Below are positions 29,365 through 37,214 of a stretch of DNA of 64,000 nucleotides, piece after piece. Every line of letters starts with the position of its first letter. Position 1 is the stretch's first letter. The DNA is taken from NCBI GenBank assembly GCA_964527925.1, contig CAZGQO010000013.1:1-64000 (forward strand). Direction: 5' to 3'. The notes beneath the pieces were generated by a model. That model was not told where the DNA came from and did no database searches. It saw only the letters and a program-made list of their open reading frames with translations. The position numbers and the translations under genes were made by a program. Source of the stretch: Ch128b sp964527925 (GTDB lineage: Bacteria > Bacteroidota > Ignavibacteria > Ch128b).

Positions 29365-30321
29365 ATGAACAAAAAACAACCGGCACCACGAAATCGAACG
29401 CTTACACTAAATGAAGAAGAGATACTTTTTTACAAAAAAAATTTAATTCAAATTAATCGTATTGTTTCGCCGGATGAAATTACAAATAAAATTATCAACC
29501 AGAATTTGTTTGAAATAATTGATTTCCTTCCCGAAAAGTTTGTTGATCTGCTTTTCATTGATCCGCCGTACAATCTCAACAAAAAATTTTCTAATCACAA
29601 TAGAGACAAAGTTCAATTCAAAGAATTAAAACCTGATGAATACAAACAGTGGTTTGACTCGTGGTTTTCAAAACTTATAAAAGTCTTAAAACCTGAGGCG
29701 TCAGTTTACATCTGTAGTGATTGGAGATCAACTTATTTAATTCATGATGTTGTGCAAAAATATCTCAGAGTTCAAAATCGAATAACATGGGAACGTGAAA
29801 AAGGTAGAGGATCAAAAACAAACTGGAAAAATTGTTCAGAAGATATATTGTTTTGCACTGTTTCAAACAAATTTGTCTTCAACGCAGAAAAGGTAAAATT
29901 GAAAAGAAAAGTCATCGCACCATATCGGGATGAAAATGGCAATCCAAAAGATTGGAAAGATGGATTTCGCTTGACTTATCCATCAAATCTCTGGACAGAT
30001 ATTTCTGTTCCATTCTGGTCGATGCCTGAAAACACAAATCATCCCACTCAAAAACCAGAAAAGCTTTTAGCGAAAATTATTCTCGCCAGCACAAACGAAG
30101 GTGATTTTGTTTTTGATCCTTTTGCTGGTTCAGGAACAACTGCAGTGGTTGCAAAAAAACTAAATCGAAAATATTGCGGCGTTGAGCTAGATAAATATTA
30201 TTGCTGCATTACTGAAAAAAGATTGGAACTGGCAAATCATGATAAATCAATTCAAGGTTATGAAGACGGAGTTTTCTGGGAAAGAAACACATTAAATGAA
30301 ATCAAAAAGAGATTAAAGTGA
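29365..30321 (+). CDS. Site-specific DNA methyltransferase (adenine-type, orphan)
   Basis: 318 residues. Catalytic motif IV DPPY (residues 66-69) precedes SAM motif I DPFAGSGTT (251-259), the order of beta-group amino-methyltransferases. DPPY suggests N6-adenine, though N4-cytosine cannot be excluded. Between them NHPTQKPEKLLAKIIL is the standard conserved link. No restriction endonuclease gene is in the neighbourhood, so it looks like an orphan or housekeeping methylase. The stop overlaps the GTG start of the 2H phosphodiesterase by 4 bases, so the two proteins are probably made together. Recognition site unknown. No ribosome binding site at the ATG. Confidence 0.9.
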   Translation: MNKKQPAPRNRTLTLNEEEILFYKKNLIQINRIVSPDEITNKIINQNLFEIIDFLPEKFVDLLFIDPPYNLNKKFSNHNRDKVQFKELKPDEYKQWFDSWFSKLIKVLKPEASVYICSDWRSTYLIHDVVQKYLRVQNRITWEREKGRGSKTNWKNCSEDILFCTVSNKFVFNAEKVKLKRKVIAPYRDENGNPKDWKDGFRLTYPSNLWTDISVPFWSMPENTNHPTQKPEKLLAKIILASTNEGDFVFDPFAGSGTTAVVAKKLNRKYCGVELDKYYCCITEKRLELANHDKSIQGYEDGVFWERNTLNEIKKRLK

Positions 30322-30839
30322 ATTATCCATCAGCAATCGGTTATTCAATCTGGTTAGAATTTGATATCCAGAGTACTTCTTTGATCAGACAGATTATTGA
30401 AGACTTACGTTCAAAATTTAAATCACCTTTATTCGATCCACATCTGACATTGCTTCCAGGAATTGAAGACGATGAAAACGAGTTGATTTCAAACTTCTCT
30501 CATTTTGTTATGGACTTGAATTCATTCCCAATTGAAATTGAGAGCTTTGACCACTCCGATGAATTTTATAAGTGTGTTTTTATGAAAGTTAAAAAATCAA
30601 ATGTATTGATGGATTTATATTCAAAATCAAAATTGTTTCTCAAAAAGGGAGGTGATAAAGTTTTCAATCCACATATAAGTTTAATCTATGCTTACTTAAG
30701 TGTTGATGAGAGAGCAAAAATTGTAGAAGATTTGCGAGTCTATAATTTCAATTTGGTTGAAGTAAAAAAGATTTCACTTGTTAAAACAATCGGAGAACCT
30801 TCTGATTGGAAACATTTGACTTCTTTTAATTTAATTTGA
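30318..30839 (+). CDS. 2H phosphoesterase superfamily (cyclic phosphodiesterase-like) protein
   Basis: 173 residues, GTG start overlapping the methyltransferase stop (GTGA). Two histidine motifs define the 2H superfamily: FDPHLTLLPG (His42, Thr44) and FNPHISLIYA (His119, Ser121), separated by a normal distance. Family members hydrolyse 2-prime,3-prime-cyclic phosphates in RNA or ADP-ribose 1,2-cyclic phosphate; some phage members cleave cyclic dinucleotide signals. The closest in feel is the plant/fungal CPDase type. No signal peptide, so cytoplasmic. Substrate unknown; the coupling to a DNA methylase is unusual. Confidence 0.78.
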   Translation: MNYPSAIGYSIWLEFDIQSTSLIRQIIEDLRSKFKSPLFDPHLTLLPGIEDDENELISNFSHFVMDLNSFPIEIESFDHSDEFYKCVFMKVKKSNVLMDLYSKSKLFLKKGGDKVFNPHISLIYAYLSVDERAKIVEDLRVYNFNLVEVKKISLVKTIGEPSDWKHLTSFNLI

Positions 30840-30883
30840 AATCTATTTCATTGAACTTATTATTTATTATAATGACTGAGTTC

Positions 30884-30946
30884 TGTCATCCTTAACGAAT
30901 TGAAGTATCTTTAAGATTATTCACTTCGCTTACGCTCAAAATGACA
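30884..30946. repeat. Degenerate REP-like palindromic element
   Basis: TGTCATCCTTAACGAATTG on the left and CACTTCGCTTACGCTCAAAATGACA on the right form an imperfect inverted repeat. It resembles the better-conserved elements at 32552-32616 and 32629-32667, so it belongs to the same dispersed family. It lies between the 2H phosphodiesterase gene and the reductase gene, which converge here. Confidence 0.65.
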
Positions 30947-31036
30947 ATGTGATTTTTTTATCACGAGGGAGTTAAACGACCAATTTCATTTTATTATTAA
31001 AAATCATTTCACAGGAAATGCACAAATCTCTTTCAC

Positions 31037-32206
31037 TCAATAGAAAAATATCTTCGCAAAATCAATCAACAAAGAAGGTTTATCAAGCAAAGCAATTTTG
31101 AAGATTGAAAGAAGAGTTCTTTCAGATTCTGGGATTTTAATTGCTGAATGGGCAATACTGTTAAGTGTTTCATCACTGAAATTATAAATTGCACTTTTGA
31201 TCTTATAATAAGTCTCATGTCGTTTACCAACTCTCTGATGCCAGATTTTTGGATAATCCATCAATAATTTAAGATTGTTTTCTCGAATTGCTTTGCCTGC
31301 AATTTCACCAGCAATGCTTCCACCAATCATTCCACTTGTAATTCCACCACCTGAGAGAGGATTCACCTGACGAGCTGCATCACCGACAAGCATCACATTT
31401 TCTTTTACAATTTCTTCAAGTGTGAAACTGCATGGAACTCCACCAGAAATCATTGTCAATTTTGGAACCAGTGGAAATTTTTTTTCAAGAAAATGATTCA
31501 TATAAGAAATGGGTGAACGATGTTTGGCTTTATCTCCTCCAATTCCCAATCCAATATTTGCTGAATCAGATCCTTTTGGAAAAATCCAGAGATATCCTCC
31601 TGGAGAATATTCTTGACCAAAATAAAAATAGCAGGCTTCGGGATTAACTTTTATGTTCGAGACAGTAAATTGAACACAACATTCCATATCAGAAATTTTT
31701 GTGTGAGTTTTTATTCCTGCAAATCTGCCAATTCGTGATTCAACTCCATCGGCTCCGATTACAATTTTACATCGAACTTCTTTTGGTTCACCATTGTGTT
31801 CAAATTTTACTCCTGTGATTTTCCCGTTATCCCTGATTAAATCATAAGCATAAGCTTTTGTTAAGATTTGAGCACCAGATTTTGTTGCAAGCTTTCCTAA
31901 TTCATAATCAAAAATTCTTCGTTCAAGTATGTAGCCAGTTCTATTGAAATTAATTTTTACTTCTGTTTCATCTGGCGAGATTAAAATAAAACTTCTGATT
32001 GTCGATGCAATCCATTTTGGATCTGGTTGAATGAAAGGTTCTATTCCATCTTTACTTACCGCTTCGCCGCACCTGACTGGATAACCAACATCTCTATCTT
32101 TTTCAAGTACAAGAACAGATAGGTCCTGTTCTGCAGCAAATCGTGCAGCTGTCGTTCCAGCTGGTCCAGCACCAACAACTACTACATCATAAAATTTATC
32201 TATCAT
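31037..32206 (-). CDS. Geranylgeranyl reductase family FAD-dependent oxidoreductase
   Basis: 389 residues. The FAD-binding N-terminus VVVVGAGPAGTTAARFAAEQ, the PVRCGEAVS motif (residues about 43-51) and GDAARQVNPLSGGGIT are the hallmark of the geranylgeranyl reductase (GGR) family. These enzymes hydrogenate isoprenoid double bonds in chlorophyll, archaeal lipids or menaquinone tails. Its start is 1 base from the stop of a dedicated two-cluster ferredoxin, the probable electron donor. No phytol or archaeal-lipid pathway is evident, so menaquinone or another polyprenyl lipid is the more likely substrate; this is inference. Confidence 0.85.
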   Translation of the reverse strand: MIDKFYDVVVVGAGPAGTTAARFAAEQDLSVLVLEKDRDVGYPVRCGEAVSKDGIEPFIQPDPKWIASTIRSFILISPDETEVKINFNRTGYILERRIFDYELGKLATKSGAQILTKAYAYDLIRDNGKITGVKFEHNGEPKEVRCKIVIGADGVESRIGRFAGIKTHTKISDMECCVQFTVSNIKVNPEACYFYFGQEYSPGGYLWIFPKGSDSANIGLGIGGDKAKHRSPISYMNHFLEKKFPLVPKLTMISGGVPCSFTLEEIVKENVMLVGDAARQVNPLSGGGITSGMIGGSIAGEIAGKAIRENNLKLLMDYPKIWHQRVGKRHETYYKIKSAIYNFSDETLNSIAHSAIKIPESERTLLSIFKIALLDKPSLLIDFAKIFFY

Positions 32207-32207
32207 A

Positions 32208-32420
32208 TCAAAAAGATTTCATTTTTAATTGTTGAAGTTTTTCTTTGTTGAAAATGAGAACTTCAATTGGACAGCACCATACACACTTTGCGCAATTAGT
32301 GCATCTTTCTTCGATGATTTTAATACTTGCCTCTTTTAATTCGATCGCGTCTTCAGGACAGACGCCTACACAAACTCCGCAAAAATCACATTTATCAGGT
32401 TTGATTTCTATTAACAGCAT
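32208..32420 (-). CDS. 2[4Fe-4S] ferredoxin
   Basis: 70 residues. Two complete cluster motifs are visible: Cys11, Cys14, Cys17 and Cys21-Pro, and Cys40, Cys43, Cys46 and Cys50-Pro. An extra Cys49 lies beside the second motif. Bacterial-type low-potential ferredoxin, cytoplasmic. It ends one base before the reductase gene, so it most likely delivers electrons to it. Its promoter must lie within 32421-32683, the same interval that holds the REP-like elements. Confidence 0.9.
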   Translation of the reverse strand: MLLIEIKPDKCDFCGVCVGVCPEDAIELKEASIKIIEERCTNCAKCVWCCPIEVLIFNKEKLQQLKMKSF

Positions 32421-32551
32421 ATTTCTTTTTCTTACAAGATAATGTTTTTGAAAATAAGTTGAAATGAATATGGTTAGTATGTGGTGAGTTCATTTTTTTA
32501 ATTCACTACAGAGGTCATCACAAAGTGCACAAAGGATGATGAGGATATTTA

Positions 32552-32616
32552 TGTCATTCTGAACGAGCATAGCGGAATGAAGAATCTTGAAATCCTTCGC
32601 TCCGCTCAGGATGACA
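32552..32616. repeat. REP-like palindromic element
   Basis: TGTCATTCTGAACGAGC on the left mirrors GCTCAGGATGACA on the right, with further complementary CGCTCCGCTC/GAGCATAGCG inside, giving a long hairpin of about 65 bases. GTCATTCTGAACGAGC...GAAGAATC sequences of this kind are widespread in environmental bacterial genomes. It lies upstream of the ferredoxin gene, on the far side of the kinase's stop. Confidence 0.8.
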
Positions 32617-32628
32617 GATAACGGCAAT

Positions 32629-32667
32629 GTCATTCTGAACGAGCGTAAGCGAAGTGAAGAATCCCGG
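32629..32667. repeat. Half REP-like element
   Basis: Begins TGTCATTCTGAACGAGCGTA, a near copy of the left arm at 32552, and continues AAGCGAAGTGAAGAATC. The right arm expected about 25 bases later is missing; the kinase stop codon follows at 32684. It looks like a truncated tandem copy of the element at 32552-32616. Confidence 0.7.
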
Positions 32668-32683
32668 AAATGATTCAGAAGAA

Positions 32684-34606
32684 TCAGTATGTCAAAGGAA
32701 AAATAACTCTGACTATTGTACCCCTATTCACCTCTGATTCTATCTCAATTTTTCCATCCAATAATTCTACCAATTTCTTTGTAAGATTTAAACCAAGTCC
32801 AATTCCTTCATATTCTCTTGAAAGTCCCGATGATTCCTGTTCAAAAGGTTGAAATAATTTTGCTTTGAATTTTTCAGATATGCCTATTCCGGTATCAATG
32901 ACTTCAATAATTCCCAAATTTTTATCTCCCCGTTTTAAAATAAAGGTTTTAATTTCAACACCACCTTTTTCAGTGAATTTTATTGCATTATCAATCAAAT
33001 TTCTAAATACCAGGGTGAGTCTCTTTGCATCTGATTTCAACATAAAATCTTCAACAAAATTCTTTTTTAAAAACAAATTCTTTTCGTTTGCAGACGCTTC
33101 AAACGAATTTATTATGGGATCAAGAACCATAGAGATATTAAAATCTTCCAGAACAAGCTCAGCTTTTGATGATTCAATCAGAGAAATTTCGATTATATTA
33201 TCCATTAAATTAAGTAAACGCATTCCGCCTCGTCTAATGCTCTTCGCAAAATCCATCAATTCAGTATTTGAGATAGATTCAAGCTCTGAAATCAACAAAT
33301 CGCTGAAACCAAGAATTGAGTTTAAGGGAGTTCTTATTTCATGACTGATATTGAGTAAAAATGCACTTTTCAGTTTGTTGAGTTCTTCAATTTTGGATTT
33401 TTCCTGCTTGAGTAATTCATACATTATTTTTTGTTCTGTGATGTCCTTGTACAAACCAAAGATTCCAACTCTTTCACCTTTTAGTATAATTGGATAGCCA
33501 ATCACAAGAACATCCACAAGACTTCCATCTTTACGCATTCTTTGAGTTTCAGTTATTACAACTTCATCCATCAAAACCTTATCGGAAAGCTTCAATCCCT
33601 CACTTTTTCTATCTGGCGGGACGATTAATTGATTTAAAGATAAACCAACAACTTCATCCTTCTTAAAATAAAACAATTTTTCAAAGGCATCGTTGATATC
33701 AATTATTTTATCATTTCTATCAAGAATTACAATTCCAATTGGTGCGTTTTCAAAAAGTTGCCGGAAAAATTCTCTTTGAATAGCCAGATCTTCTTCTATC
33801 TTAATTTTATCAGTAATGTCAATTATATAACCTTCAAGTATAATTTGACCATCTCTTTCTTCAAGGACAATTCCCTGTTCCCACACCCACTTTATTTCAC
33901 CTTCTTTAGTTTTAATTCTATAATTTAACTGAAAGGGCTTATTGGATTTAATTGATTCTTCAATTTCTTCATATACTTTTTGTCTATCCTCTTCTAGTAT
34001 GAGATTTCCATAAGAAGTTTTATTAGCAATAAATTCATTGGCTGTGTAACTTGTTAATTCAAAACATCTTTCACTAATAAATTCCATTGTAAAATCTTTA
34101 TCAAACTTACATCTGTAAACAACGCCTGGTAGGTTTTGAATCAGTACTTCAAAACTTTTTTGAGATTCAACCAATTGAGTAAGGATATTAATGTTTTCGG
34201 TAATATCAACTCCAAATGAAAGTACACCCAGAACTTCTCCATCCTTTTTTAAAACAGAGTTTCTCCAGCTGATGTGTCTCTCTTTTCCATCTTTGGTTAA
34301 AATTGGATTTTCAAATACTTCGACAACTTCATTTCTTTTTTTGAAATCTTCGAACAGTTTCCACACATGAGGATATTTCTCTATTGGAACTAAAATTTCG
34401 AACCAGTTTTTTCCAAGAATTTCTTTTTTTGAATAACCTGTTATCTTTTCAACTGCATCGTTAACTAAAAGAACATTCCCTTCTTTATCAAGCTGAACAA
34501 GTAGTACATTGTTAGTCCTCATCATTTCTTCAACAAAAAGCTCAGCCAACTTTAAGCGGCTGGTTAATTCATCTATCTTTGCTTTTAATTTTTCAAGTTC
34601 AGACAT
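32684..34606 (-). CDS. Soluble multi-PAS sensor histidine kinase
   Basis: 640 residues, no membrane segment. A short N-terminal coiled region (1-25), then three PAS/PAC units at about 26-140, 145-268 and 270-392, a HisKA domain with ISHEIRTPLNSILGF (phospho-accepting His) and a HATPase domain with N box LIDNAIKFTEKGG, G1 DTGIGIS and G2 GIGLGLNLTKKL. No receiver domain is attached and no response regulator is adjacent. It is the last gene of a four-gene unit starting with the DUF4956 gene (15-base gap after the lamin-tail lipoprotein), so it may sense a product or state of that system. Ligands of the PAS domains are unknown. Confidence 0.92.
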   Translation of the reverse strand: MSELEKLKAKIDELTSRLKLAELFVEEMMRTNNVLLVQLDKEGNVLLVNDAVEKITGYSKKEILGKNWFEILVPIEKYPHVWKLFEDFKKRNEVVEVFENPILTKDGKERHISWRNSVLKKDGEVLGVLSFGVDITENINILTQLVESQKSFEVLIQNLPGVVYRCKFDKDFTMEFISERCFELTSYTANEFIANKTSYGNLILEEDRQKVYEEIEESIKSNKPFQLNYRIKTKEGEIKWVWEQGIVLEERDGQIILEGYIIDITDKIKIEEDLAIQREFFRQLFENAPIGIVILDRNDKIIDINDAFEKLFYFKKDEVVGLSLNQLIVPPDRKSEGLKLSDKVLMDEVVITETQRMRKDGSLVDVLVIGYPIILKGERVGIFGLYKDITEQKIMYELLKQEKSKIEELNKLKSAFLLNISHEIRTPLNSILGFSDLLISELESISNTELMDFAKSIRRGGMRLLNLMDNIIEISLIESSKAELVLEDFNISMVLDPIINSFEASANEKNLFLKKNFVEDFMLKSDAKRLTLVFRNLIDNAIKFTEKGGVEIKTFILKRGDKNLGIIEVIDTGIGISEKFKAKLFQPFEQESSGLSREYEGIGLGLNLTKKLVELLDGKIEIESEVNRGTIVRVIFPLTY

Positions 34607-34621
34607 AGATATTAAAATTTA

Positions 34622-35158
34622 TTATTGATTATGATTTAATGGAGTGGGTATCATAAATTTCCAGTTATTTGAACCATCAGGAAATCTACCATAAGAAGTA
34701 TCCGTTTTTTGAACGCTGTAAGTAATAGTATCAATCACTTCAAGACTTCTGGAAAATAAACCCAGCTGTTCACCGCTTGCTGAAAGTTTAAAGTTAGCAT
34801 GTAAAAATCCCTGAGAAGAATCTTCATCACACCAAACTAAAACAAAGCTTTTTGGAGGGATGGTAACAGAAGGGAATTGCCATTTAGTTTTTTTTTGGAA
34901 ATCATCGGTTAAGTAAAAAAGACTCAAATTAATTGTTGTATCCTCTCCGTTAAATAATTCAACCCAATCATCATATTGATTTTTTTCATCAGCAATAGTC
35001 GATTTATTGGCAGCCATGAACTCGTTTATATAAAGCTTCAATTTCTGTGGAGGTTTTTCTTCTGGGGGCTGAGTTGGTTTATCACAAGCTTCAACAATAA
35101 AGAACAACGCAACCGAAGCAAGAAACAAAGTAATGATTCTTTTATTATTAAATTTCAT
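34622..35158 (-). CDS. Lamin-tail-domain lipoprotein
   Basis: 178 residues from the ATG at 35158; a TTG four codons upstream is open too. Signal with a lipobox IVEAC, then a proline-rich linker (KPTQPPEEKPPQK) and a lamin tail domain (LTD, PF00932): INEFMAANKSTIADEKNQYDD with WVELFNG, IPPKSFVLVWCDED, and FKLSASGEQLGLFS. In bacteria LTDs occur on surface and secreted proteins, often nucleases, CotH proteins or cell-wall proteins; here the domain stands alone on a lipid anchor. The start overlaps the porin stop by 11 bases, indicating coupling within the DUF4956 operon. Confidence 0.85.
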   Translation of the reverse strand: MKFNNKRIITLFLASVALFFIVEACDKPTQPPEEKPPQKLKLYINEFMAANKSTIADEKNQYDDWVELFNGEDTTINLSLFYLTDDFQKKTKWQFPSVTIPPKSFVLVWCDEDSSQGFLHANFKLSASGEQLGLFSRSLEVIDTITYSVQKTDTSYGRFPDGSNNWKFMIPTPLNHNQ

Positions 35159-36095
35159 AAGAAAAACCAATTATTAATGAATTTTCAAGTTTGTTTTTAT
35201 TTTCTTCGCTTAACCAGTTTATCTGAAGTCTGAATTTTTTCACGGGGTTCCAATCAATTTTTCCTTCAACAAAATTGGATGCCTGATTATTTATGTCTTT
35301 GTAATACTGACTGAATCTTACTCCAAAAATAAAATCTTTCAGGGTGAATTCGATTCCTGAGTAAAAGCCAGCAATTGTTTTATCTGTTTCTTTTTTGCCA
35401 TAAAGCATTTCTGAATAAAAGAATAGATCTTTCAAAATCTTCAACCGAAAATCAAAACCATTTGCAACAAAATATTTTGCTGTAATTAAATCCATTATTT
35501 GAGCTGAGTTTATTCCGATTGAAAAATTTTTTGAATATGAGATTTCAATTCTTTCAGCGAATGTTTTTGAATTATTATAATCACCCGATGGATCTCCATG
35601 ATTACCATTAAAAACACCAGCAGAAATATAAAGGTGATATTTATCAAATTTACTGTTGTATGCAACAGTTAAGCCAAGGTCTCTTCCAGCGAATCCAAGC
35701 TGATCCAGTTCTTTTACAATTATTGATCTTTCAATGAATGGAAGATTTTTAACAGAAGTAAGTCGTTCCATTGAAAAGGGAATTTTGTGTCTACCAATTA
35801 TAATCTCAAAGTCATTAAATACACTCAATTCAATTTTAGCATCTTTAATTAATTCAATTGATTCTGTGGGATCAATTTCAACTTCGCCTTTGATGAAATT
35901 TGAAATTTCCCCTTCAACTCCTAATCTTACTCTATTTAATATGAATTCGTTATTGGATTTATTTTGTTCTGAAAAGTTTATCTGATAAATCGGTTGCAAA
36001 AATCCAAAAGCTTTATAAGCTGCACTCTCTTTTTGTTGAGCGAAGAGATTCAAGAAAGATGTGATTACCAATAAAAAACCAATCTTATACTTCAT
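35148..36095 (-). CDS. Porin of the phosphate-selective O/P type
   Basis: 315 residues from the ATG at 36095 (TTG at 36107 also open). Signal peptide ending near LFA-QQ. The sequence has the family's alternating strands: FILNRVRLGVEGEISNFIKG, FEIIIGRHKIPFSMERLTS with FIERS, and FAGRDLGLTVAYNS, which match the porin O/P family (PF07396) as I remember it. It ends in a strand (LIIGFSYEI). It would form an outer-membrane channel, possibly for an anion such as phosphate or pyrophosphate, but selectivity is not readable. Gap to the DUF4956 gene is 1 base. Confidence 0.75.
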   Translation of the reverse strand: MKYKIGFLLVITSFLNLFAQQKESAAYKAFGFLQPIYQINFSEQNKSNNEFILNRVRLGVEGEISNFIKGEVEIDPTESIELIKDAKIELSVFNDFEIIIGRHKIPFSMERLTSVKNLPFIERSIIVKELDQLGFAGRDLGLTVAYNSKFDKYHLYISAGVFNGNHGDPSGDYNNSKTFAERIEISYSKNFSIGINSAQIMDLITAKYFVANGFDFRLKILKDLFFYSEMLYGKKETDKTIAGFYSGIEFTLKDFIFGVRFSQYYKDINNQASNFVEGKIDWNPVKKFRLQINWLSEENKNKLENSLIIGFSYEI

Positions 36096-36096
36096 C

Positions 36097-36924
36097 TCAA
36101 TCACCAATAGATTTCACAGAGAAGTAATCACTGACTTTGTCCGACTTCTTTTCAGTCCACATTATATCAATCACTTCGAATTTTAATTCTTTTAATTTTT
36201 GAGTTATTTCATCTCGTACATCGAGATTATCGAGTACAATATCATAAGTTAACAGAGTTTGTTCTGGAGCTGATTTTTTTTCTTTGGATGAGACTAATTT
36301 ATAGCTAACATTTTCTTTTGAAAGAATTTCATCGATATCTTCGAGCATAACTGCAGTTGCAACAGTAGGCACAGATATTTTCAGTGAGTAATTGTGTTTG
36401 ATATTAAAAAATAAATTCAACAAAAAGTTTGGAAGAATATTGAAAATGTTAAATCCAACTCTTACAAAGAAAGTTGCAATTATCGCAAGCAGATACAAGC
36501 CAACACCGCAAGCCATACCAACGCCAAGTGCAATTACAAGTGAGCTTGCTTCTCTTGGATTACTCAAGCTGTATCTGTATCTGACAATTGTTGCCGCACC
36601 CATCAAACCAAAAGCACGAGCGATTTCACTTCCAATTATCATCATCATTAATGATGCAGCAAAAGCAAGAATGATGTGAGCTTCCATTACTGCAAATCCA
36701 TAGGCATCTATTTTTCTTCTGTATGAAACAACCGCACCAAGAAATCCAGCAAGCAAAAATGAAAAAATCGTCAACCAGATACTATGTGTACCTCCAATGT
36801 TGGGAAGAGTAGTTTCCTGTTTTATGATTTCCCAGAAATCATTTTGAGCGTATAGACTTACGGCTGAAATTAAAATTAGTAATGACAACAGTCTAAGTCG
36901 ATTAAAGATGTTTCTCTTATTCAT
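36097..36924 (-). CDS. DUF4956-type membrane protein
   Basis: 275 residues. A signal-like N-terminal helix (9-27), then about four membrane helices with GLMGAATIVRYRYSLSNPREASSLVIALGVGMACG, the invariant block of the DUF4956 family, and a C-terminal cytoplasmic ferredoxin-like domain (about 185-270). DUF4956 proteins are often beside VTC-type polyphosphate polymerases and CotH or LTD proteins in other genomes; no VTC gene is present here. The function is unknown. It heads an operon with a porin, an LTD lipoprotein and a PAS kinase. Confidence 0.8.
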   Translation of the reverse strand: MNKRNIFNRLRLLSLLILISAVSLYAQNDFWEIIKQETTLPNIGGTHSIWLTIFSFLLAGFLGAVVSYRRKIDAYGFAVMEAHIILAFAASLMMMIIGSEIARAFGLMGAATIVRYRYSLSNPREASSLVIALGVGMACGVGLYLLAIIATFFVRVGFNIFNILPNFLLNLFFNIKHNYSLKISVPTVATAVMLEDIDEILSKENVSYKLVSSKEKKSAPEQTLLTYDIVLDNLDVRDEITQKLKELKFEVIDIMWTEKKSDKVSDYFSVKSIGD

Positions 36925-37214
36925 CGTTACTCATTCTTTTTTCTTAATTTATTATTGTTTATGATAAAATGAAAATGATTTTTGAGAATTATTGGGATAA
37001 AATATTGATAAACACCTGAAATAAATCACTATTCTTATCAAAACTTTTGATTTGTGATGAAGTCGCTTACACATAATTTTAAGTTGATTAAAGCATTTCC
37101 AAGTTCATAAAGTCGTTAACACTTAATGAACATTATAACTATTTTCAAAAAATCTTATAATTGCCAAATTTTTATTATTGATTTCTTGTTAAATATAAAA
37201 AATTAAGGTCAGAT
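36925..37214. promoter_or_regulatory. Divergent regulatory region with 17-bp direct repeats 50 bp apart
   Basis: Between the DUF4956 operon and the divergent phosphoesterase gene. AGTCGCTTACACATAAT at 37061-37077 and AGTCGTTAACACTTAAT at 37111-37127 agree at 14 of 17 positions and lie in the same orientation exactly 50 bases apart. They could be operators for a regulator bound on one face of the helix. Otherwise AT-rich with no gene. Confidence 0.4.
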
